Part shown: in pieces, positions 1-8,975 of the stretch
Layout of the letters: each line of letters starts with the position of its first letter
Numbering within the stretch: the first letter of the stretch is position 1
From: Planctomycetaceae bacterium
GTDB lineage: Bacteria > Planctomycetota > Planctomycetia > Pirellulales > Pirellulaceae
Direction of reading: 5' to 3'
Length of the DNA stretch: 42,408 nucleotides
NCBI GenBank assembly: GCA_016794985.1
Contig: JAEUIQ010000109.1
Location: 1-42,408 of the forward strand
Made by a program: the position numbers and the translations under genes
Notes under the pieces: model-generated
The model's input: only the letters and a program-made list of their open reading frames with translations
What the model was told of the DNA's origin: nothing
The model's database searches: none

Positions 1-25
1 ACCAAACAAACTAAAATCTTTCATG

Positions 26-116
26 GTGGTCTCCCCAACGGCGTCAACCGTTGTCTAAAGAACTTGAAACTTCCGACCGTGCGATTATCGCACGGCGGGA
101 GACCACTTTTCAAGTT
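26..116. ncRNA. Possible structured RNA: three-way junction with pseudoknot
   Basis: Nested complementary segments are directly visible. GTGGTCTCCC (26-35) pairs perfectly with GGGAGACCAC (97-106). Inside that stem lie two hairpins, CAACGG/CCGTTG (36-41 with 48-53) and CCGTGCG/CGCACGG (77-83 with 89-95). The joining segment AACTTGAA (61-68) is the exact complement of TTCAAGTT (109-116) just outside the closing stem, which would make a pseudoknot. The pairing works as DNA or as RNA from either strand, so orientation is unknown. No known riboswitch, ribozyme or retron RNA consensus was recognised, and no reverse transcriptase is in the window. It could also be a mobile-element end or a cruciform. 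The left flank is cut 25 bases upstream by the window edge. Confidence 0.35.
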
Positions 117-138
117 TTAACAATTTTTGGGACGCTTC

Positions 139-866
139 CAAAGGAATATTCAGAACCTGAATGCACCGGCTCACTCGCAACATTCCTCTGCCCCCATTGC
201 TCTGCCAACTTCTTGCACGCGCAAAAGACGGACAGGCCCATGAATTTGGGCAAAGGAATTCGGGCAAAGGAATATTCAGAACCTGAATGCACCGGCTCGC
301 GCGCAACATTCCTCTGCCCGCATTCCTTTGCCAACTTCTTGCACGCACAAAAGACAGACAGACTCATGAATTCGGGCAAAGGAATTCGGGCAAAGGAATA
401 TTCAGAATCTGAATGCACCGGCCCACGCGCCATATTCCTCTGCCCCCATTCCTCTGCCAACTTCTTGCACGCACAAAAGACAGACAGGCCCATGAATTTG
501 GGCAAAGGAATTCGGGCAAAGGAATATTCAGAACCTGAATGCACCGGCTCGCGCGCAACATTCCTCTGCCCCCATTCCTCTGCCAACTTCTTGCACGCGC
601 AAAAGACAGACAGGCCCATGAATTCGGGCAAAGGAATTCGGGCAAAGGAATATTCAGAACCTGAATGCACCGGCTCGCGCGCAACATTCCTCTGCCAACT
701 TCTTGCACTCACAAAAGACAGACAGACTCATGAATTGGGGCAAAGGAATTCGGGCAAAGAAATATTCAGAACCTGAATGCACCGGCTCACTCGCCATATT
801 CCTTTGCCCCCATTCCTCTGCCAACTTCATGCACGCACCGAAGACGGACAGGCCCATGAATTCGTG
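139..866. repeat. 126-bp tandem repeat array, about six copies
   Basis: The anchor AAGGAATATTCAG recurs at 141, 267, 393, 519 and 645, exactly 126 bases apart, and again as AAGAAATATTCAG at 757. The step of 112 before the last anchor comes from loss of a 14-base segment. A degenerate remnant lies near 905-925. Each unit contains the inverted repeat ATTCAGaacCTGAAT and a doubled GAATTCGGGCAAAG. Because 126 is 3 x 42, open frames exist on both strands (for example 51-776 plus and 110-712 minus). These ORFs have no convincing ribosome binding site and no recognisable protein family, so the array is treated as non-coding. Confidence 0.9.
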
Positions 867-1071
867 CACACGAGTCTTAAAAGACGGAATTCACTGACTA
901 ACACGCCATATTCCTTTGCCCACCATTACTCGGGAGACCGATATCTCGACGCACCCAGACGACTCGCACACGGCGGCAGTCCGTTCGCCGTCGGCGTCTA
1001 TTGCTGTCTCACTATCGGTTGCGGAGACGTTCGTTTTAGAAATTCATGCTGGGAGGCACTTCAGGAAAGAG
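867..1071. other. Gene-free spacer downstream of ackA
   Basis: Short stretch between the 126-bp array and the ackA stop codon. It has one degenerate array remnant (about 905-925) and no clear terminator or gene. Confidence 0.5.
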
Positions 1072-2274
1072 TTATTTGAAATAATCGGTTCTCGAGGTCG
1101 TTAAAAATGCGTAGGCCTGCTGAGCCATTTCACCGTCTTCATCCGAATGCAAGCACCACACGTGTATCGCCGTCGATTCAGCGTGAATGCAACCAGCGCC
1201 ACGCCTGTTGGCGAGCGGGTCCAGTTCCACGCCAACAAAGTGCAGTTCTCGACAAACCTGTTCCCGAATCAAGGCTGAATTTTCTCCGATGCCTCCAGTG
1301 AAAATTATTCCATCCAATCCTTGTAGATCTACCATCATGGCTCCGATTTCACGTGCGACACGATGAACATACACTTCCACCGCTTCACGGGACTCCGGCG
1401 TCTCGCTGGCGACCAGCGTCCGCATGTCACCCGAAGTTTCGGAAATCCCGCGTAAGCCCGATTCCCGGTAGAGTAGCTGCGAAACGTGTTCTACCGACAT
1501 CTGTTTTCGCTGCAATAAATGCAGGATCAGCCCCGGGTCAATGGAACCGCAGCGAGTAGCCATCGGGAGTCCATCCAAGGGAGTTAAGCCCATGGTGGTG
1601 GCGACGCTTTTTCCATGATGAACGGCACATAAGCTACTGCCTCCCCCTAAATGAGCGATGACGAGACGGCGGTTCACTAACTCGGGGTCTCGGACTCCGA
1701 GTTGCCGCAAGATGGACTGAAATGACAAACCATGAAACCCATAGCGCCGGAGTCCATGTCGCGAGAGCCAACGTGGAATGGCAAACTGCGAGTTCGTGGT
1801 AGGGATGGTGTGGTGAAACGCTGTATCAAAGCACGCAACTTGGGCCACGCCAGGAAACCGATTCTTGGTAAAACCTATCGCGTCCAAACAAGAGGGTTGA
1901 TGCAGTGGAGCCCAGCTTGAGAACGACTCAAGTCGTTCGAGCATCGTTTGGTCGATTACCATCGGTCCATGGTAGACTCCTCCTCCGTGGACCACTCGAT
2001 GCACGATACCTTGAATCCTGATCGGATAAGTCTTTAGCCGTTCGAAAACGACGTTTAGTACCTGAGAATGAAGTGACTCCGCTGACACTAACGAAATCTT
2101 CAATGGTTGTGGTTCGGGCGAAGCATCGCTATCAAGTTCGTTATTCCAACAAAGCAAGTGATCTTGGGCGTCGAAATGACCAGTGATCCAACGTTCCGGT
2201 TTACCCCGTAGGCGAAAAACCGCGAACTTGAGCGAAGTAGAGCCGATGTTCAGTGTGATCAATACGTCATGCAT
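1072..2274 (-). CDS. ackA: Acetate kinase
   Basis: Acetate kinase of the ASKHA superfamily, 400 residues, the usual family length. It interconverts acetyl phosphate + ADP and acetate + ATP in the cytoplasm. Visible family motifs in order are the N-terminal phosphate loop NIGSTSLKFAVF, the substrate-arginine segment HRVVHGG, APLHQP, CFDTAFHHTIP with the conserved Asp, the glycine-rich IAHLGGGSSLCAV, and FTGGIGENSALIREQVC near the C terminus. The start is an ATG with only a weak upstream purine stretch. It lies 56 bases downstream of the phosphoketolase gene on the same strand. Acetyl phosphate from that enzyme is therefore its likely substrate, giving ATP by substrate-level phosphorylation. 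Identification is firm. Confidence 0.95.
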   Translation of the reverse strand: MHDVLITLNIGSTSLKFAVFRLRGKPERWITGHFDAQDHLLCWNNELDSDASPEPQPLKISLVSAESLHSQVLNVVFERLKTYPIRIQGIVHRVVHGGGVYHGPMVIDQTMLERLESFSSWAPLHQPSCLDAIGFTKNRFPGVAQVACFDTAFHHTIPTTNSQFAIPRWLSRHGLRRYGFHGLSFQSILRQLGVRDPELVNRRLVIAHLGGGSSLCAVHHGKSVATTMGLTPLDGLPMATRCGSIDPGLILHLLQRKQMSVEHVSQLLYRESGLRGISETSGDMRTLVASETPESREAVEVYVHRVAREIGAMMVDLQGLDGIIFTGGIGENSALIREQVCRELHFVGVELDPLANRRGAGCIHAESTAIHVWCLHSDEDGEMAQQAYAFLTTSRTDYFK

Positions 2275-2330
2275 TTCAGCACCCAGTTCCCGGTTGAAGC
2301 GCCGTCAATTCGCGGAAAGGCACGTTCCGC

Positions 2331-4736
2331 TCAGCTCCAACGCCAGTCTCGAATCTCGGGCATGTCATCACCATATTTTCGGATATACTGTTGATGTTCC
2401 AGCAATCGTTCGTCCAACGATTGTTTGAAATGATCTGCAGTTGCACCCAATTGGGGCAGTCGATCAATCACGTCTTCGCACAAATGAAAGCGGTCCAATT
2501 CGTTAAGCACGACCATATCGAAGGGAGTCGTGGTCGTTCCTTCTTCCTTGTAACCTCGAACATGCAGGTTGCGATGGTTGTTACGGCGGTACGTCAAGCG
2601 ATGAATTAGCCAAGGATAGCCATGAAACGCGAAAATAATTGGTTTATCCTTGGTGAAAATCGCATCGAAATCCCGGTCTGATAAACCGTGCGGATGCTCT
2701 TTGGTAGGTTGCAGCTTCATAAGATTGACCACATTGACCACACGAATTCTCAATTGTGGCAAGTGTTCTCGCAACAACTTCACCGCAGCGATAGTTTCCA
2801 AGGTAGGGACGTCGCCGCAACAGGCCATGACGACATCCGGTTCCGAGCCCGCATCATTGCTGGCCCAGCTCCAAATACCAGCTCCTAAATGGCAATGCTT
2901 GATGGCTTGATCGATGTCCAACCATTGTAACGATGGCTGTTTGCCTGCGACGATCACGTTGATGTAGTTTCGGCTGCGGAGGCAATGGTCGGTAACGGAC
3001 AGCAAACAGTTTCCATCGGGCGGCAAGTAAACGCGAATCACCTCGGCCTTCTTGTTGACGACGTGATCGATGAATCCTGGATCCTGATGACTAAAACCAT
3101 TGTGATCCTGTCGCCAGACATGCGAACTCAAGAGATAATTAAGCGAGGCGACCGGGCGACGCCAAGGGATGTGATTGCAAACTTTAAGCCACTTTGCATG
3201 TTGGTTGAACATCGAGTCGATGATGTGAATGAACGCCTCGTAGCACGAGAAAAATCCGTGCCGACCGGTCAATAAGTAACCTTCCAGCCAGCCTTGACAT
3301 TGGTGCTCGCTTAAAACCTCCATCACGCGACCGTCGGGCGACAAGCGATCATCTTCTGGATAGATCTCGCCCATAAAGCAACGCTGCGTGACGTCCAAGA
3401 CGTCTTGCCACCGGTTCGAGTTATTCTCGTCGGGACTAAAGAGACGAAAATTCTTCGAGTCCAAATTGCATTTCATCACGTCGCGAAGAAAAGTTCCCAT
3501 GGTACGGGTTGCTTCCGCCACGATATGTCCTGGTTGTCGAACGTCGATGGCGAAGTCGCGAAAATCTGGCAGTTTCAGTGGCTGAAGTCGCAACCCACCG
3601 TTTGCGTGCGGTGAATCACTCATCCGGAATTGGCCGTTCGGAGGCAACTCGGCCAGCTCGGGTGCCAGTCGCCCTTGTTTATCAAATAGCTCTTCGGGAC
3701 GATAGCTCTTTAGCCACGCTTCCAAAACCTGGAGGTGACCGGTTTGTTCCATCTCGGACATGGGAACTTGATGACTTCGCCAATAGTCCTCGCACTTTTT
3801 GTTGTCGATGATCGGCGGACAAGTCCAGCCCTTCGGTGTTCGAAAGACAAGCATTGGCCACTTGGGTCGCGCGAGTTCGCCGTGTTCTCTAGCTCGACCC
3901 CAGATTTCCTTTATCTCAGCGACGGCCGAGTCCAAGGTCGCGGCCAACTTCTGATGCACTTCGAATGGTTCGCGACCTTCCACGAAGTAAGGCGAGTAAC
4001 CCATACCCTCAAAATACTGTCGAAGTTCCGATTGCGGGATTCGTGCCAAGAAACATGGATTCGCAATCTTGTAGCCATTCAAATGCAAGATTGGCAGTAC
4101 AGCGCCGTCGCGTTGTGGATTCAAGAATTTGTTTCCATGCCAACCCGTGGCCAGCGGACCCGTCTCGGCTTCTCCGTCCCCGACGATGCAGGCCACTATC
4201 AAATTGGGATTGTCGAACGCCGCTCCAAACGCATGGCTTAACGCGTACCCCAATTCTCCACCTTCGTGAATACTTCCAGGGGTCTCGGGGGCGACGTGAC
4301 TGGGAATGCCACCTGGGAAGCTGAATTGGCGAAACAAACGCCGCAACCCATCAAGGTCGCGACCAACGTTCGGGTAGTATTCCGAGTAGGTACCTTCAAG
4401 ATACGCATGAGCCACCAAAGACGGGCCGCCGTGACCTGGGCCGATGATGTACATCATTTCGAGCATGTACTGTTTGATGATCCGGTTCAAATGGGTATAC
4501 AGCATATTGAGGCCAGGCGAAGTGCCCCAATGCCCCAACAAACGCGGCTTGACATGTTCACGTTTCAAGGGCTCATGCAAAAGCGGATTGTCAAGTAAGT
4601 AGATCTGGCCGACCGAAAGATAGTTCGAAGCACGCCAATAGGCATCCAGCAACCGAAGTTCCGTTTCACCCAGCGGTTGCACATCGCCTGAATTTGGTTT
4701 CATAACGACTTTGAAATCAACCGAGTTGTGACTCAT
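2331..4736 (-). CDS. xfp: Xylulose-5-phosphate/fructose-6-phosphate phosphoketolase
   Basis: Thiamine-diphosphate enzyme that splits xylulose 5-phosphate (and usually fructose 6-phosphate) with phosphate into acetyl phosphate plus glyceraldehyde 3-phosphate or erythrose 4-phosphate. The 801 residues match the family length. Visible motifs include GPGHGGPSLVAHAYLEG, EGGELGYALSHAFGAAFDNP, the ThDP/metal motif GDGEAETGPLATGWHGNKF, and downstream SHQDPGFIDHV. The frame is open from a TTG at 4766, but the ATG at 4736 follows a purine-rich AAGGGAGTCGG and begins at the normal family N terminus, so it is preferred. It is first gene of a two-gene operon with ackA. Whether it prefers one or both sugar phosphates cannot be read from the sequence. 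Confidence 0.95.
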   Translation of the reverse strand: MSHNSVDFKVVMKPNSGDVQPLGETELRLLDAYWRASNYLSVGQIYLLDNPLLHEPLKREHVKPRLLGHWGTSPGLNMLYTHLNRIIKQYMLEMMYIIGPGHGGPSLVAHAYLEGTYSEYYPNVGRDLDGLRRLFRQFSFPGGIPSHVAPETPGSIHEGGELGYALSHAFGAAFDNPNLIVACIVGDGEAETGPLATGWHGNKFLNPQRDGAVLPILHLNGYKIANPCFLARIPQSELRQYFEGMGYSPYFVEGREPFEVHQKLAATLDSAVAEIKEIWGRAREHGELARPKWPMLVFRTPKGWTCPPIIDNKKCEDYWRSHQVPMSEMEQTGHLQVLEAWLKSYRPEELFDKQGRLAPELAELPPNGQFRMSDSPHANGGLRLQPLKLPDFRDFAIDVRQPGHIVAEATRTMGTFLRDVMKCNLDSKNFRLFSPDENNSNRWQDVLDVTQRCFMGEIYPEDDRLSPDGRVMEVLSEHQCQGWLEGYLLTGRHGFFSCYEAFIHIIDSMFNQHAKWLKVCNHIPWRRPVASLNYLLSSHVWRQDHNGFSHQDPGFIDHVVNKKAEVIRVYLPPDGNCLLSVTDHCLRSRNYINVIVAGKQPSLQWLDIDQAIKHCHLGAGIWSWASNDAGSEPDVVMACCGDVPTLETIAAVKLLREHLPQLRIRVVNVVNLMKLQPTKEHPHGLSDRDFDAIFTKDKPIIFAFHGYPWLIHRLTYRRNNHRNLHVRGYKEEGTTTTPFDMVVLNELDRFHLCEDVIDRLPQLGATADHFKQSLDERLLEHQQYIRKYGDDMPEIRDWRWS

Positions 4737-5146
4737 TTTCCGACTCCCTTCGCCAATTGAAATCAAGCCAACATGCTAACTCCTTTTGATGGATAGCACG
4801 TGGCCGTAAAGAAACGACAGACCGCTTTAACGGGATTTTGTCGTGACGCAGCTATCAACGAAATTCCACCCGAGATCATAGCATCAAATGCGAACGCGCA
4901 AAATGTGTCAAAACGACTCGATGCTCTGGCGAATGTGAAACCGTCTTCATCTTGCACCTGATGTGCAAGGCATTACGATGTTGTTTTAGTGGCATTGTTT
5001 GCCGAGGGAAGATCGGCAATGTTCCATGATTATCCGATGAGTGACGGATCAATCTCGCGGCGAACGCCAGACGATACGTTTTGCCTTCCGGGTCCAATAG
5101 TCAAAAAATCAACGATGGCAACAAAACTCTCATCGTCCAAACCAAA
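4737..5146. other. Upstream region of xfp-ackA
   Basis: About 410 bases without a credible gene, between the xfp start and the terminator of the DUF1501 gene. Because that terminator separates the transcripts, the xfp-ackA promoter should lie here. Short frames in this interval have no homology signal. A palindrome at 4951-4969 is listed separately. Confidence 0.6.
4951..4969. promoter_or_regulatory. Candidate operator or hairpin upstream of xfp
   Basis: CTTGCAC (4951-4957) and GTGCAAG (4963-4969) form a perfect 7-bp inverted repeat around CTGAT, 215 bases upstream of the preferred xfp start. The dyad has the form of a binding site for a dimeric regulator, but no regulator can be named. A structured leader is the alternative. 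Confidence 0.3.
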
Positions 5147-5191
5147 CAAAAAAAGAGTTTGTCGATCGGGAGTGCCAACCGACAAACTCTT
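5147..5191 (-). terminator. Rho-independent terminator of the DUF1501 transcript
   Basis: Read on the minus strand, AAGAGTTTGTCG is followed by a 15-base loop and the perfect complement CGACAAACTCTT (5153-5164 pairs with 5180-5191), then a run of T. It lies 21 bases beyond the DUF1501 stop codon and insulates xfp-ackA from it. Confidence 0.85.
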
Positions 5192-5211
5192 GATACGCGA
5201 CTTCAGCCGGA

Positions 5212-6480
5212 TTAGCTGAACAGCTCTTTGATCACCTTGCCGCCGTTGGCAATCTTCATGGGGCGACCGTTGCTGCTTTGGAAGGTCGTGCTGAGCGAGA
5301 TGCCCATGGCTTGGCAGACGCTGGCCATCAAGTCTTCCGACGAATAGCTAGGACCGTCGACTTGAGTTCCGTCCTCGTTGGTCTGGCCCACCGCAATGCC
5401 ACCCTTGATCCCGCCACCACCGACGACAACGCTCCAGCAACGAGCCCAGTGGTCGCGCCCGGTATTGCCATTGATGCGAGGTGTGCGACCGAACTCGCCC
5501 ATCCACAGCACCACGGTATCTTGCCACAGCCCGCGTTCCGTAAGGTCTTGTACCAAAGCGCTCATGCCCTTGTCCAACTCGGGTAGGCGTTGGTCCTGCA
5601 ACGTGGGGAAAATATTGTCGTGATTATCCCAGCCGCCCAAGTTGACCTCAACAAACGGAACGTTGGCTTCGACCAAACGGCGAGCCAACAAGCAGCTGCG
5701 ACCAAAATTCGTCGTGCCGTAACGTTCGGCTGCGGCGGTCGGTTCTTGCGAAACATTGAATGCCGACATTTGTTGGCTGGTCATCAATTGCAGGGTCTTG
5801 TCCAGGACCTTGGCGTGTTCCGCTGCGCCGGTGCCTCGGTTTTCGCTGATGAAGCTCGACTCGATCATTTGCAAAGACGATAGCCGACGTTGCAAACGAG
5901 CTTCGTTAACGCTCATTTCCAAATCGCGAATTCGTCCATTGGAGTCGACATTGAATGGAGCCCAGGACATGCCCAAGAAACCAGGTCCTTCGCTGGCGCC
6001 ACCAATCGAAACAAACGGTGGTATCTCGAGTTCTTTGCGATACTCGGCCAACTCATGAGCAATCACCGAACCGTAGCTTGGGTGTTGCACGTTCGGATTC
6101 GGAACATAGCCAGTGTGCATGTAATATCGCCCGCGATCGTGGTCGGCCTCGCGAGTGCTCATGTTGCGCACGATTGATAAACGATCCATGACCTGGGCGG
6201 TCAACGGCATGTGTTCGCAAATTTCCACATCACCGGAGGTCCGAATGGGCTTGAATGGCCCGCCTGTGGCAGCACCCGGTTTCAGATCCCAGATATCGAT
6301 GGTCGAAGGGCCACCGCCCATCCACATCAAGATACAACGTTTGTTGTTGGCGCGGAGCGTTGCCGCTGCCGACGCCAAGGTGTGATTCATTGCCATCGAA
6401 GCTCCCACCATGGCGGAAGCTCCCAACATGTGGCTCATGAAGTGACGGCGGGACATGCCGGACGGTGTCGAAAAAAACAT
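5212..6480 (-). CDS. DUF1501 family protein, TAT-exported
   Basis: Protein of 422 residues of the DUF1501 family, which has an alkaline-phosphatase/sulfatase-like fold and is very abundant in planctomycetes; its reaction is not established. The N terminus carries the twin-arginine motif SRRHFM followed by a hydrophobic stretch ending in ASAAATL, so export in folded form is expected. WMGGGPSTIDIWDLKPG, NVPFVEVNLGGWDNHDN and WMGEFGRTPRING are typical of the family. The start ATG has a good site, AGGAG, about 8 bases upstream. The gene follows the DUF1549/DUF1553 gene by 10 bases, the usual planctomycetal pairing, so the two are probably co-expressed. A terminator follows directly. Confidence 0.9.
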   Translation of the reverse strand: MFFSTPSGMSRRHFMSHMLGASAMVGASMAMNHTLASAAATLRANNKRCILMWMGGGPSTIDIWDLKPGAATGGPFKPIRTSGDVEICEHMPLTAQVMDRLSIVRNMSTREADHDRGRYYMHTGYVPNPNVQHPSYGSVIAHELAEYRKELEIPPFVSIGGASEGPGFLGMSWAPFNVDSNGRIRDLEMSVNEARLQRRLSSLQMIESSFISENRGTGAAEHAKVLDKTLQLMTSQQMSAFNVSQEPTAAAERYGTTNFGRSCLLARRLVEANVPFVEVNLGGWDNHDNIFPTLQDQRLPELDKGMSALVQDLTERGLWQDTVVLWMGEFGRTPRINGNTGRDHWARCWSVVVGGGGIKGGIAVGQTNEDGTQVDGPSYSSEDLMASVCQAMGISLSTTFQSSNGRPMKIANGGKVIKELFS

Positions 6481-6490
6481 GGACTAGCTC

Positions 6491-8269
6491 CTAGTGGTTA
6501 AAAATGAACTCGTTGCTATTCAACAGTGCCCACCAAATATCTTCCAAACCTTCAACCGGTGAATTGGACGATTGCACCAGTTGCAGGAACGCGGTCGCTT
6601 CTTTGCGGCTTGGCTTGCGAGCCAATGCAGCTTCGAACATTCGCTCGATCTTCACTCGAACATCCGTTTTCGGATCCTGCAGAATTTGCTGCAGCACACC
6701 ACCCCCGTCGGCTCGGGTCGCCGCACGGACCATCTCGCCGTTGAACATCATCAATACTTGCGCGATTGTGCCACTAAAGTCGATCGATTCATCACCTTCA
6801 TCGGTACCAAACTCGCGAGAGAACTGTTGCAACCACGCGTTCTTTTGCTCTTCGGTGGTTTGGTAGTTGGATTCTTCACTTGGACCACGGGTGAGGAGCA
6901 ACAGCGACTCGTACAACTCTTCAGCCGCGAAGGGGCGAATGTAATAGTGCGAAAACTGGGGCACCTCACCTAATGTCGGGTCGTCGCGCTGATTGCCTGG
7001 ATTCACTTTGCTAGAAAGTTGGTAGGCTTCACTCAACACCAACCATTCAATCAACTTCTTTTGGTCGAACTCCGACTTGCGAAATTCTTCAGCCAAATAC
7101 GACAGCAACTCGACATTGGAAGGCACATTGTGCGAGCCCAAGTCATCAATTGGCTTGGTAAAGCCGTAGCCATAGAAATGTCCCCACATGCGATTGATCG
7201 CCGATTGGGCAAAATATGGCGAGCCCAACACCAGCTTTGACAATTCTTGACGCCGATTGACATCTTCTACATAACCACTGGGGTTGATCTTGGTCCCGTC
7301 GACAAACACGGGATATGCCACTTTTACTAGTCCATTGCGTAGTTCATAAAATAGATCGGCCTTTTCCGGATTGTTGCTCTCGCCGGCGTAGTCTTGGTCA
7401 ATCAATTCGGCACTGGCAATATCGTCAGTACCAGGTACGAATCGGCGCAGGGCCCGCGTCTGGCGAAAGAAGGCGTTGAACTCCCAATACTTGTCCTGCT
7501 TCCAATCGTTAAAGGGATGATTGTGGCACTGGGTACATTGAATCTGTAAGCCGAGAAAAAGCTTACTGACCGACGAGGTGGCCAAGGTTGCGTTTTCCTC
7601 GTTGACCTTGTCTGCCAAGAAATTGGTCGCACCATTGAAGTTGTCGGTGCCCGGTTTGGTCGAGCCCGTCGCGGTGATCAAGTCGTGAACCATCGTGTGG
7701 TATGGCTTGTTCCGAGCAAAACTATCTCGCAGATATTTCTGCATGCCTTCGCGACTGACTAGCGAATTGTTCGCTGTGCCGCCGGTTCGACCAATCAGTA
7801 AGTTCGTCCAAATCGTTGTCCAGTTCCGAGCGTAGTCCAATGTGTACCGCTCGTCGTACAGCAATCGCTGTACTAACGCGGCCCGTTTGTCCTCCGCTTC
7901 ATCGTTTTCGAATTCGCTTTGCTCGGCGGGACTAGGAATTCGCCCGAGCAAATCCACGTACAAACGCCGGACCCATTTTGCATCAGTTTCAGGCGCCGAA
8001 GGACTCAGGTTGAAATCCGCCCAAGACTTTCTAACCAATTCGTTGATCTTCTCAACTTGAACCGGGATGCGTGCCGACTCTTTTACGTCTGCAACGCCAA
8101 GAGTCGAAACGTGGAGAACCGAACCCGACTCAACTGCAGTCGAAACACCGACCGAAGGGAGCGAAGTATCTTGTGCAGCACAAAATCCAGTGCCTGCCAA
8201 GACAAAGGCCAAGCCAAGAACCGCATTCAACAGCGGGGAGCTCTGGATATCTGAGGACGTTTTTTGCAT
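6491..8269 (-). CDS. DUF1549/DUF1553 secreted protein with a CxxCH motif
   Basis: Exported protein of 592 residues with the planctomycete-typical DUF1549 (PSCyt2) and DUF1553 (PSD1) domains. DUF1549 covers roughly the first half (RRLYVDLLGRIPSPAEQ and the haem-type motif CTQCHNHPFNDW). DUF1553 follows (YVEDVNRRQELSKLVL, NRMWGHFYGYGFTKPIDDLG). CTQCH could bind one covalent haem c; attachment is inferred. The frame is open from a TTG at 8359, but ATG 8269 follows GAAGGA and gives a proper signal peptide (LLNAVLGLAFVLAGTGFCAAQ), so it is chosen. It is first gene of an operon with the DUF1501 protein. Function is unknown; a periplasmic role in polysaccharide breakdown is often proposed for this pair but is not shown here. 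Confidence 0.9.
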   Translation of the reverse strand: MQKTSSDIQSSPLLNAVLGLAFVLAGTGFCAAQDTSLPSVGVSTAVESGSVLHVSTLGVADVKESARIPVQVEKINELVRKSWADFNLSPSAPETDAKWVRRLYVDLLGRIPSPAEQSEFENDEAEDKRAALVQRLLYDERYTLDYARNWTTIWTNLLIGRTGGTANNSLVSREGMQKYLRDSFARNKPYHTMVHDLITATGSTKPGTDNFNGATNFLADKVNEENATLATSSVSKLFLGLQIQCTQCHNHPFNDWKQDKYWEFNAFFRQTRALRRFVPGTDDIASAELIDQDYAGESNNPEKADLFYELRNGLVKVAYPVFVDGTKINPSGYVEDVNRRQELSKLVLGSPYFAQSAINRMWGHFYGYGFTKPIDDLGSHNVPSNVELLSYLAEEFRKSEFDQKKLIEWLVLSEAYQLSSKVNPGNQRDDPTLGEVPQFSHYYIRPFAAEELYESLLLLTRGPSEESNYQTTEEQKNAWLQQFSREFGTDEGDESIDFSGTIAQVLMMFNGEMVRAATRADGGGVLQQILQDPKTDVRVKIERMFEAALARKPSRKEATAFLQLVQSSNSPVEGLEDIWWALLNSNEFIFNH

Positions 8270-8975
8270 CAGCCGCGATCCTTCAAGTTCATGAACCGAC
8301 CCCACAGCCGCTCGCGACCCGCCGGCCAAACCGTGGCCCGTTCCGCGAACGTACGCCAACCGGCCCTCACCGACTCGGGTGACTCGACCAGCGCCAATCT
8401 TCTTGGCACCTCGTCAAGTATATCTGAAATATCAGACAAGAACTACAAGAAACTCATTCGAGACGCCAATGACCCGTGTATTGAAAGTGATCACTGTTCA
8501 AAAAGTGAGCACTTTGTTTTTGATCACTGATTCGTGGTTCGGTTTTTGAGAATTGCTCGACCACCGAATGGTTACTCGGCGGAAGTTAAAAGGAAGGACT
8601 GGCAAATCAGCAGAATCCCCTGTATTTACCAGCCCTTGCCTCGCCTCGTCTCGTTTCCGACCCCGTCCAAAGTGCTCTTCTCAACACCGAATTCGGTGGT
8701 TGGTGGTTTTCACTTTTCCGGGTTGCTCGAATACGAAAGATGGAGTGACGCAAATGCAGTGCCAGTTCCCATCGGTCGGCGGATTTATGGTCGAATTGCT
8801 GGGAAATCACGGAATAGGCGTTGGTATTTAAGAATAAACCGAGTAGAATCTCCGGCCCGACCTTAGCTGAATAGGGTCGGTTGGTTGCTAGAATCGAAGT
8901 ATCGATCGGCATTGCAGTTGGACCGCGTAACGAAGTACGGCGCGGAAGAGTTTTGCTCGAAGAATAGAGGGACCG
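8270..8975. other. Gene-free intergenic region
   Basis: About 700 bases between divergent genes. The frames in it (for example 8607-9302 minus) show no family signal or good start site. It contains a triple palindromic cluster at 8486-8528, listed separately. Promoters for both flanking transcripts should lie here, but none was recognised with confidence. Confidence 0.5.
8486..8528. promoter_or_regulatory. Three closely spaced AGTGAnCACT palindromes
   Basis: AGTGATCACT occurs at 8486-8495, AGTGAGCACT at 8504-8513, and the half-degenerate TTTGATCACT at 8519-8528. The outer copies also pair with each other (AGTGATCA 8486-8493 with TGATCACT 8521-8528), and AAAGTG/CACTTT (8502-8515) nests inside. 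Repeated 10-bp dyads suggest cooperative binding of a dimeric regulator, or a cruciform. The site lies 217 bases upstream of the DUF1549/1553 start. Confidence 0.35.

Noticed and set aside
26..116. Retron msr-msd RNA
   Set aside because: No reverse transcriptase gene is in the window and the pairing does not resemble the retron layout closely; left context is cut.
51..776. 241-residue repeat protein
   Set aside because: TTG start without ribosome binding site, frames open on both strands because the period is a multiple of three, and no family resemblance.
139..866. CRISPR-like array
   Set aside because: Units are 126 bp tandem copies with no unique spacers; no cas genes are present.
8400..8430. 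Sigma-54 promoter (TGGCAC)
   Set aside because: TGGCAC lacks the TTGC element at the required spacing.
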